A stretch of 64,000 nt of DNA, from the NCBI RefSeq assembly GCF_004367585.1, contig NZ_CP038015.1, positions 567,001 through 631,000 of the forward strand, read 5' to 3'. The translations under genes and the position numbers were made by a program. Shown one piece after another: positions 1-8,579 of the stretch; position 1 is the stretch's first letter; each line of letters begins with the position of its first letter. Source of the DNA: Paenisporosarcina antarctica (lineage in GTDB: Bacteria > Bacillota > Bacilli > Bacillales_A > Planococcaceae). The notes beneath the pieces are model-generated. The model was not told the DNA's origin, searched no databases, and saw nothing but the letters and a program-made list of their open reading frames with translations.

Positions 1-159
1 AATCCAGTCAGCGCCCATGAATGGCACTGCGTCAATAAAGGTATCCTGTGCGAAGCTTGTACCAAATGCAAGAAGAATACCTGCTGCAGGTAAGAGAGCT
101 ACCGGAAGCATCAATGCCTTGCCGACTTTTTGCAAGGTACCAAATAAATTAATAGACAT
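1..159 (-). CDS. PTS glucose/N-acetylglucosamine transporter EIIC, N-terminal part
   Basis: Only the first 53 codons are in the window. The peptide begins MSINLFGTLQKVGKALMLPV and continues LLPAAGILLAFG, the characteristic opening of the membrane-embedded EIIC domain of glucose-family PTS permeases (PtsG, NagE, MalX type), which take up and phosphorylate a hexose using phosphate from HPr. The ATG is preceded by AGGAGG seven bases upstream. The gene follows the antiterminator gene on the same strand and a terminator that overlaps an antiterminator site, the arrangement known for glcT-ptsG in Bacillus subtilis. Glucose is the likely sugar from that context; the sugar cannot be read from this fragment alone. 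Confidence 0.85.
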   Translation of the reverse strand, partial: MSINLFGTLQKVGKALMLPVALLPAAGILLAFGTSFAQDTFIDAVPFMGADWI

Positions 160-240
160 GTGAAATTCCTCCTTTTTTATTGAAATAAAAGATGTAACCA
201 AATCAAACGCTTTTGACAAGTCGGAAGTAAGTAATGGAAT

Positions 241-350
241 AAATACAAAAAAGGCATGAGTAGAAAAGATAAAGATTAATAAAGGGTATAAAATATCCTC
301 GAAATTAACCTGTTAATCTTTTCATACTCATGCCTGATCGAATCAGTAAC
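241..350 (-). promoter_or_regulatory. Ribonucleic antiterminator (RAT) overlapping a transcription terminator in the PTS leader
   Basis: On the minus strand the leader reads TTACTGATTCGATCAGGCAT (350 to 331) followed by GAGT, resembling the RAT bound by GlcT. The GGCATGAGTA arm (334-325) is also the left arm of a terminator whose right arm is TACTCATGCC (262-253), extended inward to an 18-bp stem with one bulge and followed by TTTTTT. The RAT fold and the terminator therefore exclude each other. Known for B. subtilis ptsG: non-phosphorylated GlcT stabilises the RAT when glucose is present and lets RNA polymerase read into ptsG. Confidence 0.85.
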
Positions 351-363
351 ACGTATGAATGAT

Positions 364-1206
364 TTAGGAGTTATGTAGTAAGCGTTGCAGATGAATCGTC
401 AAATATAGAACTTCAGCTTCATCTATCGGCTTATTCAATTGGTTTTGCATTACTTTTACTAGCTTCCAAGCAAGATTATAGCATACAGGATATTCTTTTT
501 TCAACACTTCTTCCAGCTTTTTTTCTTCTCCAATAGATTCACCTTGGTGAGCACGGTCAATTGCCCGGTGAAGATGCTGGATTAGCCGATGATAGTTGAT
601 ATTGTCTTTTCCCAGATGGAGGACGAGGTTTTCTTCGATAATTTCAATAAGTTTTGAAATGAGAACGTGATCCCGGTTAATATCACGCAAAGATTTATCC
701 GTAACCGCACTATGTATATGAAGCGCGATGAAGCCAATCTCTCCTTCAGGAAACGCCACATCCATGCGTTTTTCCACCTTTTTGACGACGCCTTTTGCAA
801 CTTGGTATTCTTTTGGATACAAAGCCTCGATTTCATATAGAAATGGATTGGAGAATTGCATGTCTTTTTTTGCTCGACTGATTGCAAAAGCAAGATGGTC
901 CGTCAATGCCACATGAATATGCTCGTTCAGCTCTGTGCCCATCTGTTCTTCGACAAAAAGAAGCAGTTCATGGATAAAGACAATTAAGTTTTCTTCAATA
1001 TGGGGAAGGAGGTTGACGTATTGCTCTTTTTCCGTCTCATTCTTCAGTAAAAAGGTTTTATCCGCTTTATCAAAAGAGATCTTATCCCCTTTTTTTCTTT
1101 CGAAACCTAGACCTTTTCCGATCAGAACTACTTCTTTATATATATCATGATGGGCAATTACCACATTATTATTTAGTATTTTTTCAATAGTTAATATCTG
1201 TTCCAT
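364..1206 (-). CDS. glcT: PRD-containing transcription antiterminator, GlcT type
   Basis: BglG/SacY-family RNA-binding antiterminator of 280 residues. The N-terminal co-antiterminator domain (about residues 1-55, ILNNNVVIAHHDIYKEVVLIGKGLGF) binds the RAT RNA. Two PTS regulation domains follow, with the histidines phosphorylated in this family visible in LTDHLAF and FIALHIHSA (PRD1) and YHRLIQHLHRA and YLTIHLQRL (PRD2). I place the start at the ATG at 1206, because GGAGG lies five bases before it; an in-frame ATG at 1218 overlaps that ribosome site. The RAT-terminator and the PTS gene lie immediately downstream on the same strand, so it very probably controls that gene in response to glucose. 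Confidence 0.9.
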   Translation of the reverse strand: MEQILTIEKILNNNVVIAHHDIYKEVVLIGKGLGFERKKGDKISFDKADKTFLLKNETEKEQYVNLLPHIEENLIVFIHELLLFVEEQMGTELNEHIHVALTDHLAFAISRAKKDMQFSNPFLYEIEALYPKEYQVAKGVVKKVEKRMDVAFPEGEIGFIALHIHSAVTDKSLRDINRDHVLISKLIEIIEENLVLHLGKDNINYHRLIQHLHRAIDRAHQGESIGEEKKLEEVLKKEYPVCYNLAWKLVKVMQNQLNKPIDEAEVLYLTIHLQRLLHNS

Positions 1207-1218
1207 TTCAGCCTCCAT

Positions 1219-1570
1219 CCGCCACCTGATCCCTTTTTTCAGCCAGATTGCTTACATACTGACACATTTGCCTCTACGCGATAGGTTAAGTACACTTCTT
1301 TGTACTTTATTATATTCAAAAATGGTCTTTAATCATATAGGGAAGTTGATAGGAAATGGAACCCTCTTGCTTTAGGTTCTATAATATAGGAATACTTACA
1401 AAGAGAGAGCAGCGTATTCAATTTCATCATTATTTCTTGCCTGTGCTTCTCTTTCTACAACATAAATCAAATTGTAAGTTTTGTTATGTTTTTGTGCATT
1501 CATTGAGTTTAGAAATAGCAAAGCGTATACTAGCTAAATAAATTCTATTCACATAATAGGGGGAAACGTA
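1219..1570. promoter_or_regulatory. Intergenic region with promoter of the HAD phosphatase gene
   Basis: 352 bases between divergent genes. A good sigma-A promoter for the rightward gene is TTGAGT at 1503-1508, 17 bases, TATACT at 1526-1531. No clear promoter for glcT and no coding signal with a ribosome site was seen. Confidence 0.55.
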
Positions 1571-2434
1571 TTGGTATTAAAACCTAAGGCAGTATTCTTA
1601 GACATGGACGGTACGATCTTGAACCATCATAACGAAGTGAGCATTCACACGAAAGAAATCATAGACGACCTGCGAAGCGAGGGGATTTTCGTTTTTATTG
1701 CTACAGGGAGATCGGCATCGGAATTACATGAAATGTTACCTGAGGGCTTTAAGGTAGACGGGATCATCACAGCCAACGGTATGGCTGGATATATAGGAGA
1801 AGAAGTAGTATTTGAACATTCACTCCCAATGGACTTGGTGGAAACACTCATTGAGAAAGCGCGGAAAAGTAAGGTTTATTATGAGCTTTTCCCATACGGC
1901 GAATCTCGAATGGTGTTACAGCAGGATAAAGAATATGTGTTAGCTGAAATTAGAGAACCAAAGCCTGAAACTGTTGAAATCAATGAGTGGAGTTCGCGCC
2001 AAAAAGCAATCAAAGAAGAAATTTCGTGGACGGAAGAGATAACAGGAACTCAATTTTCGAAGTTTTATTTTTTCGCAAGAACGAAAGAGGAAATAAATAG
2101 CTGGAAAATGGAACTTGAGCAGTTACAAAAAGAGCTTGAATTCACGATGACTCCTTCTTCTCCTCACAATGCAGAAGTCATGGTCGCAAACGTCAGCAAA
2201 GCATCAGGTATCAAACAAATGCTGGAGCGCTATGATTTAGTGGGCTGTGAAACTTTGGCCATTGGAGACAGTGACAACGATTTGAAGATGTTCCAATTTG
2301 TCAGTCATTCTGTGGCTATGAAAAATGCAGCTGATCATATTAAAGAAGTAGTTGATGACATAACGGAATTTACGTGTGATGAAGATGGAGTCTATCATTA
2401 CTTGAAATCAAATGTGCTGGCTATAAAAATATAG
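1571..2434 (+). CDS. Cof-type HAD-superfamily phosphatase (IIB)
   Basis: 287-residue HAD hydrolase. Motif I is FLDMDGTI (D11 nucleophile, D13), motif II is the threonine of FIATGRS, motif III a lysine in the cap-proximal region, and motif IV AIGDSDNDLKMF near residue 235. The length and the alpha/beta C2B cap between motifs II and III fit the Cof family, which dephosphorylates sugar phosphates, phosphorylated B6/FMN compounds and similar metabolites. The substrate cannot be predicted. It starts with TTG, nine bases after AGGGGG, behind a sigma-A-like promoter, and ends at a terminator. A shortened second copy of its 3' end lies 800 bases downstream. Confidence 0.88.
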   Translation: MVLKPKAVFLDMDGTILNHHNEVSIHTKEIIDDLRSEGIFVFIATGRSASELHEMLPEGFKVDGIITANGMAGYIGEEVVFEHSLPMDLVETLIEKARKSKVYYELFPYGESRMVLQQDKEYVLAEIREPKPETVEINEWSSRQKAIKEEISWTEEITGTQFSKFYFFARTKEEINSWKMELEQLQKELEFTMTPSSPHNAEVMVANVSKASGIKQMLERYDLVGCETLAIGDSDNDLKMFQFVSHSVAMKNAADHIKEVVDDITEFTCDEDGVYHYLKSNVLAIKI

Positions 2435-2579
2435 TTGTTATATCTTCAGTTGGTATCGCTAGTTAAGTTACATGAAGATGGTGGCTACGAACTCACGTAG
2501 TACTGTTGATATGTTCCGACAGGCTACACATTTTGAAGCTGTAGCTTGATCGGAATAGAGAACGTTATAAATAAAGGAT

Positions 2580-2616
2580 GTCCTAGAATCGTTATAGATT
2601 CCAGGACTTTTTTTTC
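2580..2616 (+). terminator. Rho-independent terminator after the HAD gene
   Basis: GTCCTAGAATC and GATTCCAGGAC pair with one mismatch around a six-base loop, followed by TTTTTTTT. Confidence 0.85.
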
Positions 2617-2712
2617 TGGCAATTCTTATTACCTAACCGCGATAAAAGTTTTTTCAAAACACTGATTTTGGGCTATATTGGAAAAATGCTGTCATAAAGG
2701 GGTTAACATTTA

Positions 2713-3248
2713 GTGAATCAAATTATGGTGATTGGGATATCTTCAGGAGTTGGGAAGTCAACCTTTGCTCGGAAATTAGGTGAAGCAATAGATATTAATG
2801 TTTATCATCTAGATGTTTTCTATTGGAAGCCAAATTGGGTGGAAGCTACATTAGAGGAATTTTCAAAAGCTCAGCAGGAAATTGTGAGTCAACGTCAATG
2901 GATTATTGAAGGAAATTACAGTAATACTTTTGAGATTCGTGCTGAAAATGCTGATACGATTATTTATTAGAACTACCACTCTATGTTTGTCTTTATCGCG
3001 TTGTTAAACGATGGTTAATCAACATTGGGAAAACTCGAAGTGATATAGGTGAAGGGTGTAAGGAAAAAATAGATTGGGAATTTATTAAGTTTATTATCAC
3101 GACTTACTATCCTCGTAAGAGAAAAATGGTGAAACTGTTTCAGGACTTCCAAACGTTTGGTTCAACAAAGGACATTATTCCTTTGAAGAGTAAACAAGAG
3201 ATTAATTCTTTTTTAGAGAATTTAAAAAAGCAGGAAGAAAGAATTTAA
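2713..3248 (+). pseudogene. P-loop NTPase / topology-modulation (adenylate kinase-like) protein, frameshifted
   Basis: The gene opens with GTG (AAAGGGG about ten bases upstream) and encodes a Walker A motif, GISSGVGKSTFARKLG, with the later motif WIIEGNY typical of FlaR/AAA_17 small kinases. The reading frame stops at TAG 2968-2970 after ADTIIY. Reading on in the frame that starts TTA at 2967 gives LELPLYVCLYRVVKRWLIN, then IGKTRSDIGEGCKEKIDWEF to TAA at 3246-3248, the usual C-terminal half of the family. One missing T in the TATTTA run near 2961-2968 explains the break. Joined, the product would be about 178 residues, the family size. It may be a genuine inactivation or a sequencing error. 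Confidence 0.8.
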
Positions 3249-3254
3249 ATTCAC

Positions 3255-3400
3255 ATCCCAGGAATTAAACAGATGCAGGAGCGCTTTGATTTAGTGGGCT
3301 GTGAAACTTTGGCGATGGGGGACAGTGACAACGATTTGAAGATGATCCAATTTGTCAGTCACGCGGTAGCTATAAAAATATAGTTGTAATATCTTCAGTT
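3255..3400 (+). pseudogene. Degenerate partial copy of the HAD phosphatase 3' end
   Basis: This stretch repeats the end of the Cof-type gene: CAGGAGCGCTTTGATTTAGT corresponds to about 2219-2240, and the motif IV coding segment, the TTTGTCAGTCA stretch, the GCTATAAAAATATAGTTGT end and the following ATATCTTCAG are all recognisable. Relative to the parent (about 2205-2447) roughly 80 bases between TCAGTCA and GCTATAAAAATATAG are missing, and scattered substitutions are present. It has no start or ribosome site. It looks like a decayed duplication with an internal deletion, flanking the frameshifted kinase. Confidence 0.8.
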
Positions 3401-3834
3401 TTTATCGAAATGTAGTTTCATTTTTAAGCTGCTCTATATTTATTACTTGAGGGATTAATAAATGAAGTACTACAGATTTTTAACTCATTCATTCGTAAAA
3501 GATAAGGGATGCCTTCACTTGAAAAATGAGTCGAAGTCCATATCGTAAGTAAGTTTTCACTGTTTGAGAAACTATTAATATTTTAAAAGCACATCAATGA
3601 TTAAAGTTGATGTGCTTTTGTTTGCAATCGTGATATCCGTGCGGAGAACCAGTAGTCAAAAAATCGGAATAATGGGTGAATACAGGTTTAACAGGAACTA
3701 GTTATGTTGTATTATGCACTGCTAAATTTCCACACGATTTTACCTACGCACGCAGACTGATGATATTCAAATCTCTAAACAATCTGTAGAATGGACAGAA
3801 GAGCTTACAGAATCAAAAAAGGGGCACGGTTTTC
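3401..3834. other. Gene-free stretch with one terminator
   Basis: No credible coding sequence. It holds a terminator-like hairpin at 3585-3619 (AAAAGCACATCAA paired with TTGATGTGCTTTT, then GTTTG) and the leader of the aminotransferase gene. Confidence 0.5.
3585..3621 (+). terminator. Terminator-like hairpin
   Basis: A 13-bp perfect stem (AAAAGCACATCAA / TTGATGTGCTTTT) with a nine-base loop. It may have served the broken kinase or the relic upstream. Confidence 0.6.
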
Positions 3835-5046
3835 ATGAAACAAGACTATCCATTTTCAAAAAATATTAGCTTAGCTTTCAAAAACGATCCACCGGGACAG
3901 TGGCTGCTAACGCTACCGGAAGGATGCATCCGCCTCAGTTCAGGTTATCCAGAACCTTTGCTTGTGCCTGCCGTGGGATTGAAGACGGCTGCGGTACGCT
4001 TGCTTGAAGAGGAACAGGATTTGCCGCTGCAGTATATGGGCAGCCCGCGGATCCTTCAGCTGAAGGAGTTTATTCAAAAAAGGCTAGCTGAACGCGGTGT
4101 GGAAGTCGCGAAAGAAGAGCTGTTAGTGACCTCAGGGGCCTGCCAGGGAATTGATTTGATTGCTCGGATTTTATTGGACGATCAAGCGGTTGTAGCGCTC
4201 GAGTCGCCCACGTATATGGAGGCGCTCGAGGTGTTCCAGAATTACACGGAACATTTCATGGCTATTCCAGTAGATGAACAAGGACTTGATACAGAGCAGT
4301 TTGCGGAAATGTTGGAAAACGGCAAGCGGGATGGGCTAAAGATGCCAAGGATTCTTTATACGATTCCGACTTCGCAGAATCCTACGGGTACAACATTGAC
4401 AGCGAAACGCCGAAAGCGATTGCTCGAGCTTGCCGAAGAATTCGATTTCCTCATCTTGGAGGATGATGCATACGGCGAACTGGGGTTCACGCAAAGACCG
4501 CGTCTTTTGAAAGCGATGGACGACAACAACCGGGTGCTCCATATCGGCTCTATGTCGAAAGTGGTGGCGCCGGGTATGCGAATCGGTTGGGTGGCAGGAC
4601 CCGAGAAATTGATAAAGGTCTTGAGCTGGTTTAAGAAGGATTTAAACCATCCATTCGCGCAGTCGACTATGGCTTCGTTTCTCGAAAGCATCGATTTTGA
4701 CGACCACCTGAAATTGCTGACAGACGCTTACCAGGCGAAAAGTACGGCGATGATCGAAGCGTTGGAACAGTTCATGCCACCGGCCGTTACATGGTATGTT
4801 CCAGAAGGCGGTTATTTCGTCTGGGTCAAAATTTCAGGAGTGGATACGGCAGAAATGCTGTCTCAGGCTTTGGACGCCGGCGTGTCTTATGTGCCCGGCA
4901 AACACTTCTTCCTCGATCAAGAACGCTGCGAATATCTAAGGCTTTCTTTCAGTTACGCGGATGCGGAAGCGATTGTGAGGGGGATTCAGAAGCTGGCGGA
5001 AGTGGTTGCCGCGAATGTGCCGGAGAAAACTGGACAAGAGAGCTAA
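3835..5046 (+). CDS. PLP-dependent aminotransferase, class I/II (2-aminoadipate/MocR-like fold)
   Basis: 403-residue fold-type I aminotransferase. Visible family features are YMGSPRILQLKEFI near the N-terminus, VTSGACQGIDL, the SQNPTG motif, LEDDAYGEL (PLP-pyridine aspartate and tyrosine), and SMSKVVAPGMRIGW carrying the Schiff-base lysine at residue 242. The sequence most resembles LysN/2-aminoadipate transaminases and the catalytic half of MocR regulators, but it has no N-terminal wHTH domain. It therefore probably acts as a cytoplasmic transaminase on an amino acid or 2-oxoacid; the substrate is unknown. Start ATG follows AAAGGGGC. The gene is visibly richer in G and C than its surroundings (frequent GCG, CGG and CTG codons), which suggests a different origin or expression class. 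Confidence 0.85.
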   Translation: MKQDYPFSKNISLAFKNDPPGQWLLTLPEGCIRLSSGYPEPLLVPAVGLKTAAVRLLEEEQDLPLQYMGSPRILQLKEFIQKRLAERGVEVAKEELLVTSGACQGIDLIARILLDDQAVVALESPTYMEALEVFQNYTEHFMAIPVDEQGLDTEQFAEMLENGKRDGLKMPRILYTIPTSQNPTGTTLTAKRRKRLLELAEEFDFLILEDDAYGELGFTQRPRLLKAMDDNNRVLHIGSMSKVVAPGMRIGWVAGPEKLIKVLSWFKKDLNHPFAQSTMASFLESIDFDDHLKLLTDAYQAKSTAMIEALEQFMPPAVTWYVPEGGYFVWVKISGVDTAEMLSQALDAGVSYVPGKHFFLDQERCEYLRLSFSYADAEAIVRGIQKLAEVVAANVPEKTGQES

Positions 5047-5140
5047 TGGATATGATTTGGATATAGAATAAAACGATACAGAGGAACGACAAATCGCGAT
5101 GAAGAAAGCGAATCCACACGTCCCTAAGGAGGTAAAATCA

Positions 5141-5299
5141 ATGCCCGTGATATTAAATGATTTAAAAGAAGTGATGATTGCAAAAGCGAAATGTCTGATG
5201 ACGAGTTCGGTTTACCTGCTGAAATACATGGCGATCATTTTAGTGCCGCTGTATGTGATTTATCTGTTTATGAATTTAATTACTTCTTTTGAAAAATGA
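5141..5299 (+). CDS. Small single-pass membrane protein
   Basis: 52-residue protein. The ATG at 5141 has AAGGAGG eight bases upstream, much better than the in-frame ATG at 5099. The first half is polar (NDLKEVMIAKAKCLM) and the second half is one hydrophobic helix (LLKYMAIILVPLYVIYLFMN), so it is probably a bitopic membrane peptide. It ends just before a terminator. It is not a family I recognise; it could be a small regulatory or stress membrane protein. Its separation from the aminotransferase is only about 95 bases, so they may be co-transcribed. Confidence 0.6.
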   Translation: MPVILNDLKEVMIAKAKCLMTSSVYLLKYMAIILVPLYVIYLFMNLITSFEK

Positions 5300-5310
5300 C
5301 ATGAACTTAA

Positions 5311-5360
5311 AAGAACGCACAAGGGAGAGAGTGGAAATCTTCCTTATGCGTTCTTATTTG
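5311..5360. terminator. Bidirectional terminator between small ORF and aldolase
   Basis: AAGAACGCA at 5311-5319 pairs with TGCGTTCTT at 5347-5355. It lies between two convergent genes and has a T-rich flank on the plus strand. Confidence 0.7.
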
Positions 5361-5375
5361 ATTTAATAAACTAAA

Positions 5376-6263
5376 TTACGTTATAGATGCCTCATAGATT
5401 CCTTTAATCGAATCTTTCAGGCGTGTATTGAATTCTTCTTCTGACTGATCTGCATATAACCCTTCAGATAAAGCTCTTGAGAAGCTTGCAATCAAACCAT
5501 GGTTGGCTGCTAATTTCACATTTGCTTCTTCACGTGCATAACCGCCAGAAAGGGCAACCACTCTCAGTACTCGTGGATGATCGATTAATTCTTTATAGAA
5601 GTTGTCGACTGTTGGAATGGTCAACTTTAACATGACGTTTTGGTTTTCGCTTAAAGTATCCAATTGATTTACAATCTCTTCTTTTAATAGTTCTTCAGAC
5701 TTTTCTTTGTCCTTACTGTGGATATCCACTTCAGGTTCAATGATCGGCATCAACCCAGCTGCTAGAATCTGTTTGCCAATCTCAAATTGCTGGGCAACCA
5801 CTTTTTTGATCCCTTCAGGATTTGCTACTTTAATGACAGAACGCATTTTAGTTCCGAAAATATTTCTCTCGTTAGCTCGTTGTAAAGTCTCATCTAAGTT
5901 GGAAATAAGCTTCATCATTTGAACGCCGTCAACTTCTTCTGCCAATCCTTTATCGATTTTTAAGAAGGGAACAACGCCTTTCTTTTCCCATAAATAATCT
6001 GCCGTATAGTCGTCTTCGACTTTACGGTCCATCGTTTGTTCGAATAGAATCGCACCGAGGATAGAATCCGAACTGAAGGCAGGTGCGGTAATAACGCGCG
6101 TTCTCATTTCATGGATGAGACCGAACATTTCCTCTTCAGTGGAATATGCATCTTCAGGGACGCCATAAAGCTTTAACGCTTTTGGCGTACTGCCGCCACT
6201 TTGGTCGAGTGCAGCAATAAAACCTTTTCCGTTTTTGATAAAATCCACTTGTTCTTTTCGCAT
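5376..6263 (-). CDS. fda: Fructose-bisphosphate aldolase, class I
   Basis: 295-residue class I (Schiff-base) fructose-1,6-bisphosphate aldolase of the type found in Staphylococcus, which splits or joins dihydroxyacetone phosphate and glyceraldehyde 3-phosphate without metal. Diagnostic stretches are [17 protein letters not shown] at the N-terminus, [50 protein letters not shown] with the expected Schiff-base lysine, and [13 protein letters not shown]. Its length matches the family. It stands alone, with convergent terminator and no operon partner. ATG is preceded by AAGGAGCT. Bacillales normally also carry a class II aldolase elsewhere; that lies outside this window. Confidence 0.95.
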   Translation of the reverse strand: MRKEQVDFIKNGKGFIAALDQSGGSTPKALKLYGVPEDAYSTEEEMFGLIHEMRTRVITAPAFSSDSILGAILFEQTMDRKVEDDYTADYLWEKKGVVPFLKIDKGLAEEVDGVQMMKLISNLDETLQRANERNIFGTKMRSVIKVANPEGIKKVVAQQFEIGKQILAAGLMPIIEPEVDIHSKDKEKSEELLKEEIVNQLDTLSENQNVMLKLTIPTVDNFYKELIDHPRVLRVVALSGGYAREEANVKLAANHGLIASFSRALSEGLYADQSEEEFNTRLKDSIKGIYEASIT

Positions 6264-6867
6264 GATCCCAGCTCCTTAGAAAGATTTTTTATGGAAATTA
6301 AAAGCTAATACAAAAAAATGTAAACTAAAAGAAAGTCTTTCACTGAATAGTGTATCAATTAGAGGTTAAAACTACAAAAAGAAACTATGAAATCCATAGA
6401 GCAAGATGATAGTTCAAGAATCTCAGCTATAGATTACTAGGCTACTTCACTTATTCATAATTCATATTAAATGCCTGCTCCTACATGTACATTCCTAATA
6501 TAAGGCTCCCACTTTACACTTGTTAGAATTATGGATATTAGTACAGAAAAGACATCATCTTGAACCATTTGTGAGTGAAAGTTGATGTCTTTTCTTGTAT
6601 GTTTATTTCGTTTGGAAGGGGTATTGCTCAATGAATTAAGTAAATAAGAACCATAAAGCTCAATTTTTTCATAGTAATTATTTCCTGTTACGGCTATATT
6701 TCAAAATTGTTACTACACTACTTATAGAGAATCGTTGTATCTCTAGTAATTTAAAGTTATTTATTTCAGGTGTCATCAAATTGTAAAAATTCATCCATAT
6801 ATTAAGTAGTGAATTACTCAACGAAACTATTTACTATGAATATATACAAACAGGAGGGATTGATTTT
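6264..6867. other. Gene-free stretch of about 600 bases
   Basis: No ORF with a ribosome site was found. It contains one hairpin at 6545-6595 (AGAAAAGACATCA paired with TGATGTCTTTTCT, 13 bp, 25-base loop) that resembles a terminator but is not adjacent to any gene end. Confidence 0.5.
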
Positions 6868-7476
6868 ATGTTAAAAAAATTAGGTAAAGTTACTATTGCT
6901 TCAGTTATATCTATATCTTTATTATTTCCAATCAGCGCTATGGCGAATAGTTCATATACAGTAGTTTCAGGAGATTCTCTTTGGAAAATTGCTGTGAAAA
7001 CACAAACGGGTGTTCAGGAATTAATAGACTCAAATACACAGCTTGCTAATTCAAATCTTATCTACCCTGGACAAACGATTAATATTCCTACAAAAGAACA
7101 AGCTAGTGTAGAGCAAGAAGTGACTAGACTCGTAAATGTCGAAAGAGCAAAAGTTGGACTTCCAGCCTTGAAGAATGATTGGGAGCTTGCAAGAGTGGCA
7201 GAGTTTAAGTCTCAAGATATGCATGACAAAAATTACTTCAGCCATACAAGTCCAACATACGGTTCACCGTTTACAATGATGAAAAACTTTGGCATTACTT
7301 ATAAATCGGCCGGTGAAAACATTGCGCAAGGTCAAAGAAGCGCAGCTGAGGTAGTGCAAGCATGGATGAATAGCGAAGGTCATAAAGCGAATATCCTGAG
7401 CAAAGACTTTACTCATATTGGAGAAGGATATGTGAAGGACGGCAATTACTGGACACAAATGTTTATTAAAAAATAA
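6868..7476 (+). CDS. Secreted LysM and CAP-domain (SCP/PR-1, YkwD-like) protein
   Basis: 202 residues. A signal peptide (positive MLKKLGK, hydrophobic IASVISISLLFPIS, cleavage near AMA-NS) is followed by one LysM peptidoglycan-binding module at about residues 29-73 (YTVVSGDSLWKIAVK to NLIYPGQTINIP) and a CAP domain at about 83-200. The CAP signature appears in NVERAKVGLPAL, YFSHTSP, AGENIA, AWMNSEGHKANIL and YWTQMF. YkwD-like CAP proteins in Bacillus are secreted; their biochemical role is not settled. The LysM module should hold it at the wall. A good ribosome site (AGGAGGGATT) precedes the ATG and a terminator follows. Confidence 0.9.
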   Translation: MLKKLGKVTIASVISISLLFPISAMANSSYTVVSGDSLWKIAVKTQTGVQELIDSNTQLANSNLIYPGQTINIPTKEQASVEQEVTRLVNVERAKVGLPALKNDWELARVAEFKSQDMHDKNYFSHTSPTYGSPFTMMKNFGITYKSAGENIAQGQRSAAEVVQAWMNSEGHKANILSKDFTHIGEGYVKDGNYWTQMFIKK

Positions 7477-7527
7477 TTGTGTTTTAATAGAGTACCAGCA
7501 GGAAAAGTTCTTTTTCGATAAATTATG

Positions 7528-7566
7528 AAAGCACATCAATTTATAAAATTGATGTGCTTTTTTTAA
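7528..7566 (+). terminator. Rho-independent terminator after LysM-CAP gene
   Basis: AAAGCACATCAATTT pairs with AAATTGATGTGCTTT around ATA, followed by TTTTT. Confidence 0.9.
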
Positions 7567-7596
7567 TATATTTAGCTGATAAAATCGACCAATTGT

Positions 7597-8361
7597 TCAT
7601 GCGTCCTTTTTCATAATAAAACTCAGATGTCTTCCGCTTTTTTTGTCTTGACGATAAGAGAAACCATCGGGGCTTACATACGTACAGGTATGATCAATCG
7701 TAATTTGCTCAGCTGGGATGCCTGCTAACTCACATTGCTTTTTCACGGTTTGCTGATTGTCGATGTGATATTTGCGAGTTTGGTCATTGTAATACATAAA
7801 ATCATCGGCATAGCCAAGGTCTTTGAATTTTATATACACACCTTCATCAACTTCGAATTTTTCCTGGCTCAAAGCTGCACCAATCTGGACTTGAAAATCA
7901 TTTGGGTTACACTGTTCAACTTGTTTTAAGTGCTCAAATAATTGTAGGGAGATTTCTTTGACCGTCCCTTGCCAACCGGAATGAATTACGCCAATGATGC
8001 CATTCACTTCATTGTAAAAAATCACAGGGACACAATCGGCAGCAAAACTGCATAATAACACATTTGACTCAAACGTATACAGGGCGTCTGTATTCGCAAT
8101 AGCGGTATCTTTTCTAAAAGCGCCTTGCCCTTTGTCATCAAGCGTTACTCTATGGAAATTCGAGCTATGTGTTTGGTCGGTACAAACGAAATCATCTAGC
8201 TCGCAATGTAAGTAAGCAGCTAATTTCTTACGATTTTCCACTATATGATCGGGGTTTTCACAGGCATGAAGTGCCATGTTGTTGTTTTCATGTTCTGCAT
8301 TATCTTTAATGGTCATTCCAGCTATAAATTTCTCATTGTTTACGAATATGTTTGCTTTCAT
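7597..8361 (-). CDS. Laccase-domain purine nucleoside phosphorylase-like protein (YlmD/PgeF family)
   Basis: 254 residues of the Cu-oxidase_4 / laccase domain family (YlmD, YfiH, FAMIN fold). Family motifs are VCTDQTHSSNFHRV, LLCSFAADCVPVIFY and IIGVIHSGWQGTVKE, which supply the zinc/copper-binding His-Cys-His set, and ITIDHTCTY near the C-terminus. Members were first called multicopper polyphenol oxidases and have since been assigned purine nucleoside phosphorylase/adenosine deaminase activity; some are peptidoglycan-editing factors (PgeF). The gene here stands alone rather than in the division cluster beside ylmE, so it is probably a paralogue of the usual ylmD. Confidence 0.85.
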   Translation of the reverse strand: MKANIFVNNEKFIAGMTIKDNAEHENNNMALHACENPDHIVENRKKLAAYLHCELDDFVCTDQTHSSNFHRVTLDDKGQGAFRKDTAIANTDALYTFESNVLLCSFAADCVPVIFYNEVNGIIGVIHSGWQGTVKEISLQLFEHLKQVEQCNPNDFQVQIGAALSQEKFEVDEGVYIKFKDLGYADDFMYYNDQTRKYHIDNQQTVKKQCELAGIPAEQITIDHTCTYVSPDGFSYRQDKKSGRHLSFIMKKDA

Positions 8362-8543
8362 ATCATCACCTTGCTTTAATATATAGTAGTGTGATGCTGA
8401 TGTATAGGACAGTTTAACAGTGATTTTTCTAGAGTGAGTCGGAGTTATTTATGGCAATCCAATTGGAGAGATTTTGAATTAATGAGTTGAGCTTCTTAGT
8501 TAATTTATTTTCAATATATTGGGCTCTACTTACAGAATTCTAG

Positions 8544-8549
8544 TATAAT
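8544..8549 (+). promoter_or_regulatory. Probable -10 box of the MEDS gene
   Basis: TAGTATAATT supplies an extended -10 (TATAAT at 8544-8549), 31 bases before the ATG. No good -35 was seen, which fits an extended -10 promoter or one needing an activator. Confidence 0.4.
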
Positions 8550-8579
8550 TAAGTAAATACGCAGAGAAGGAGTGATTGC

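Noticed and set aside
1356-1541. ORF on the plus strand between glcT and the HAD gene
   Set aside because: No ribosome site, non-protein-like composition, and it overlaps the promoter of the HAD gene.
3585-7566. Hairpins sharing the AAAGCACATCAA-type stem at 3585 and 7528 (and a similar GACATCA stem at 6545) as a mobile repeat family
   Set aside because: The flanks and loops differ, and at least one is plainly a terminator with a T-run; convergent terminator stems are the simpler explanation.
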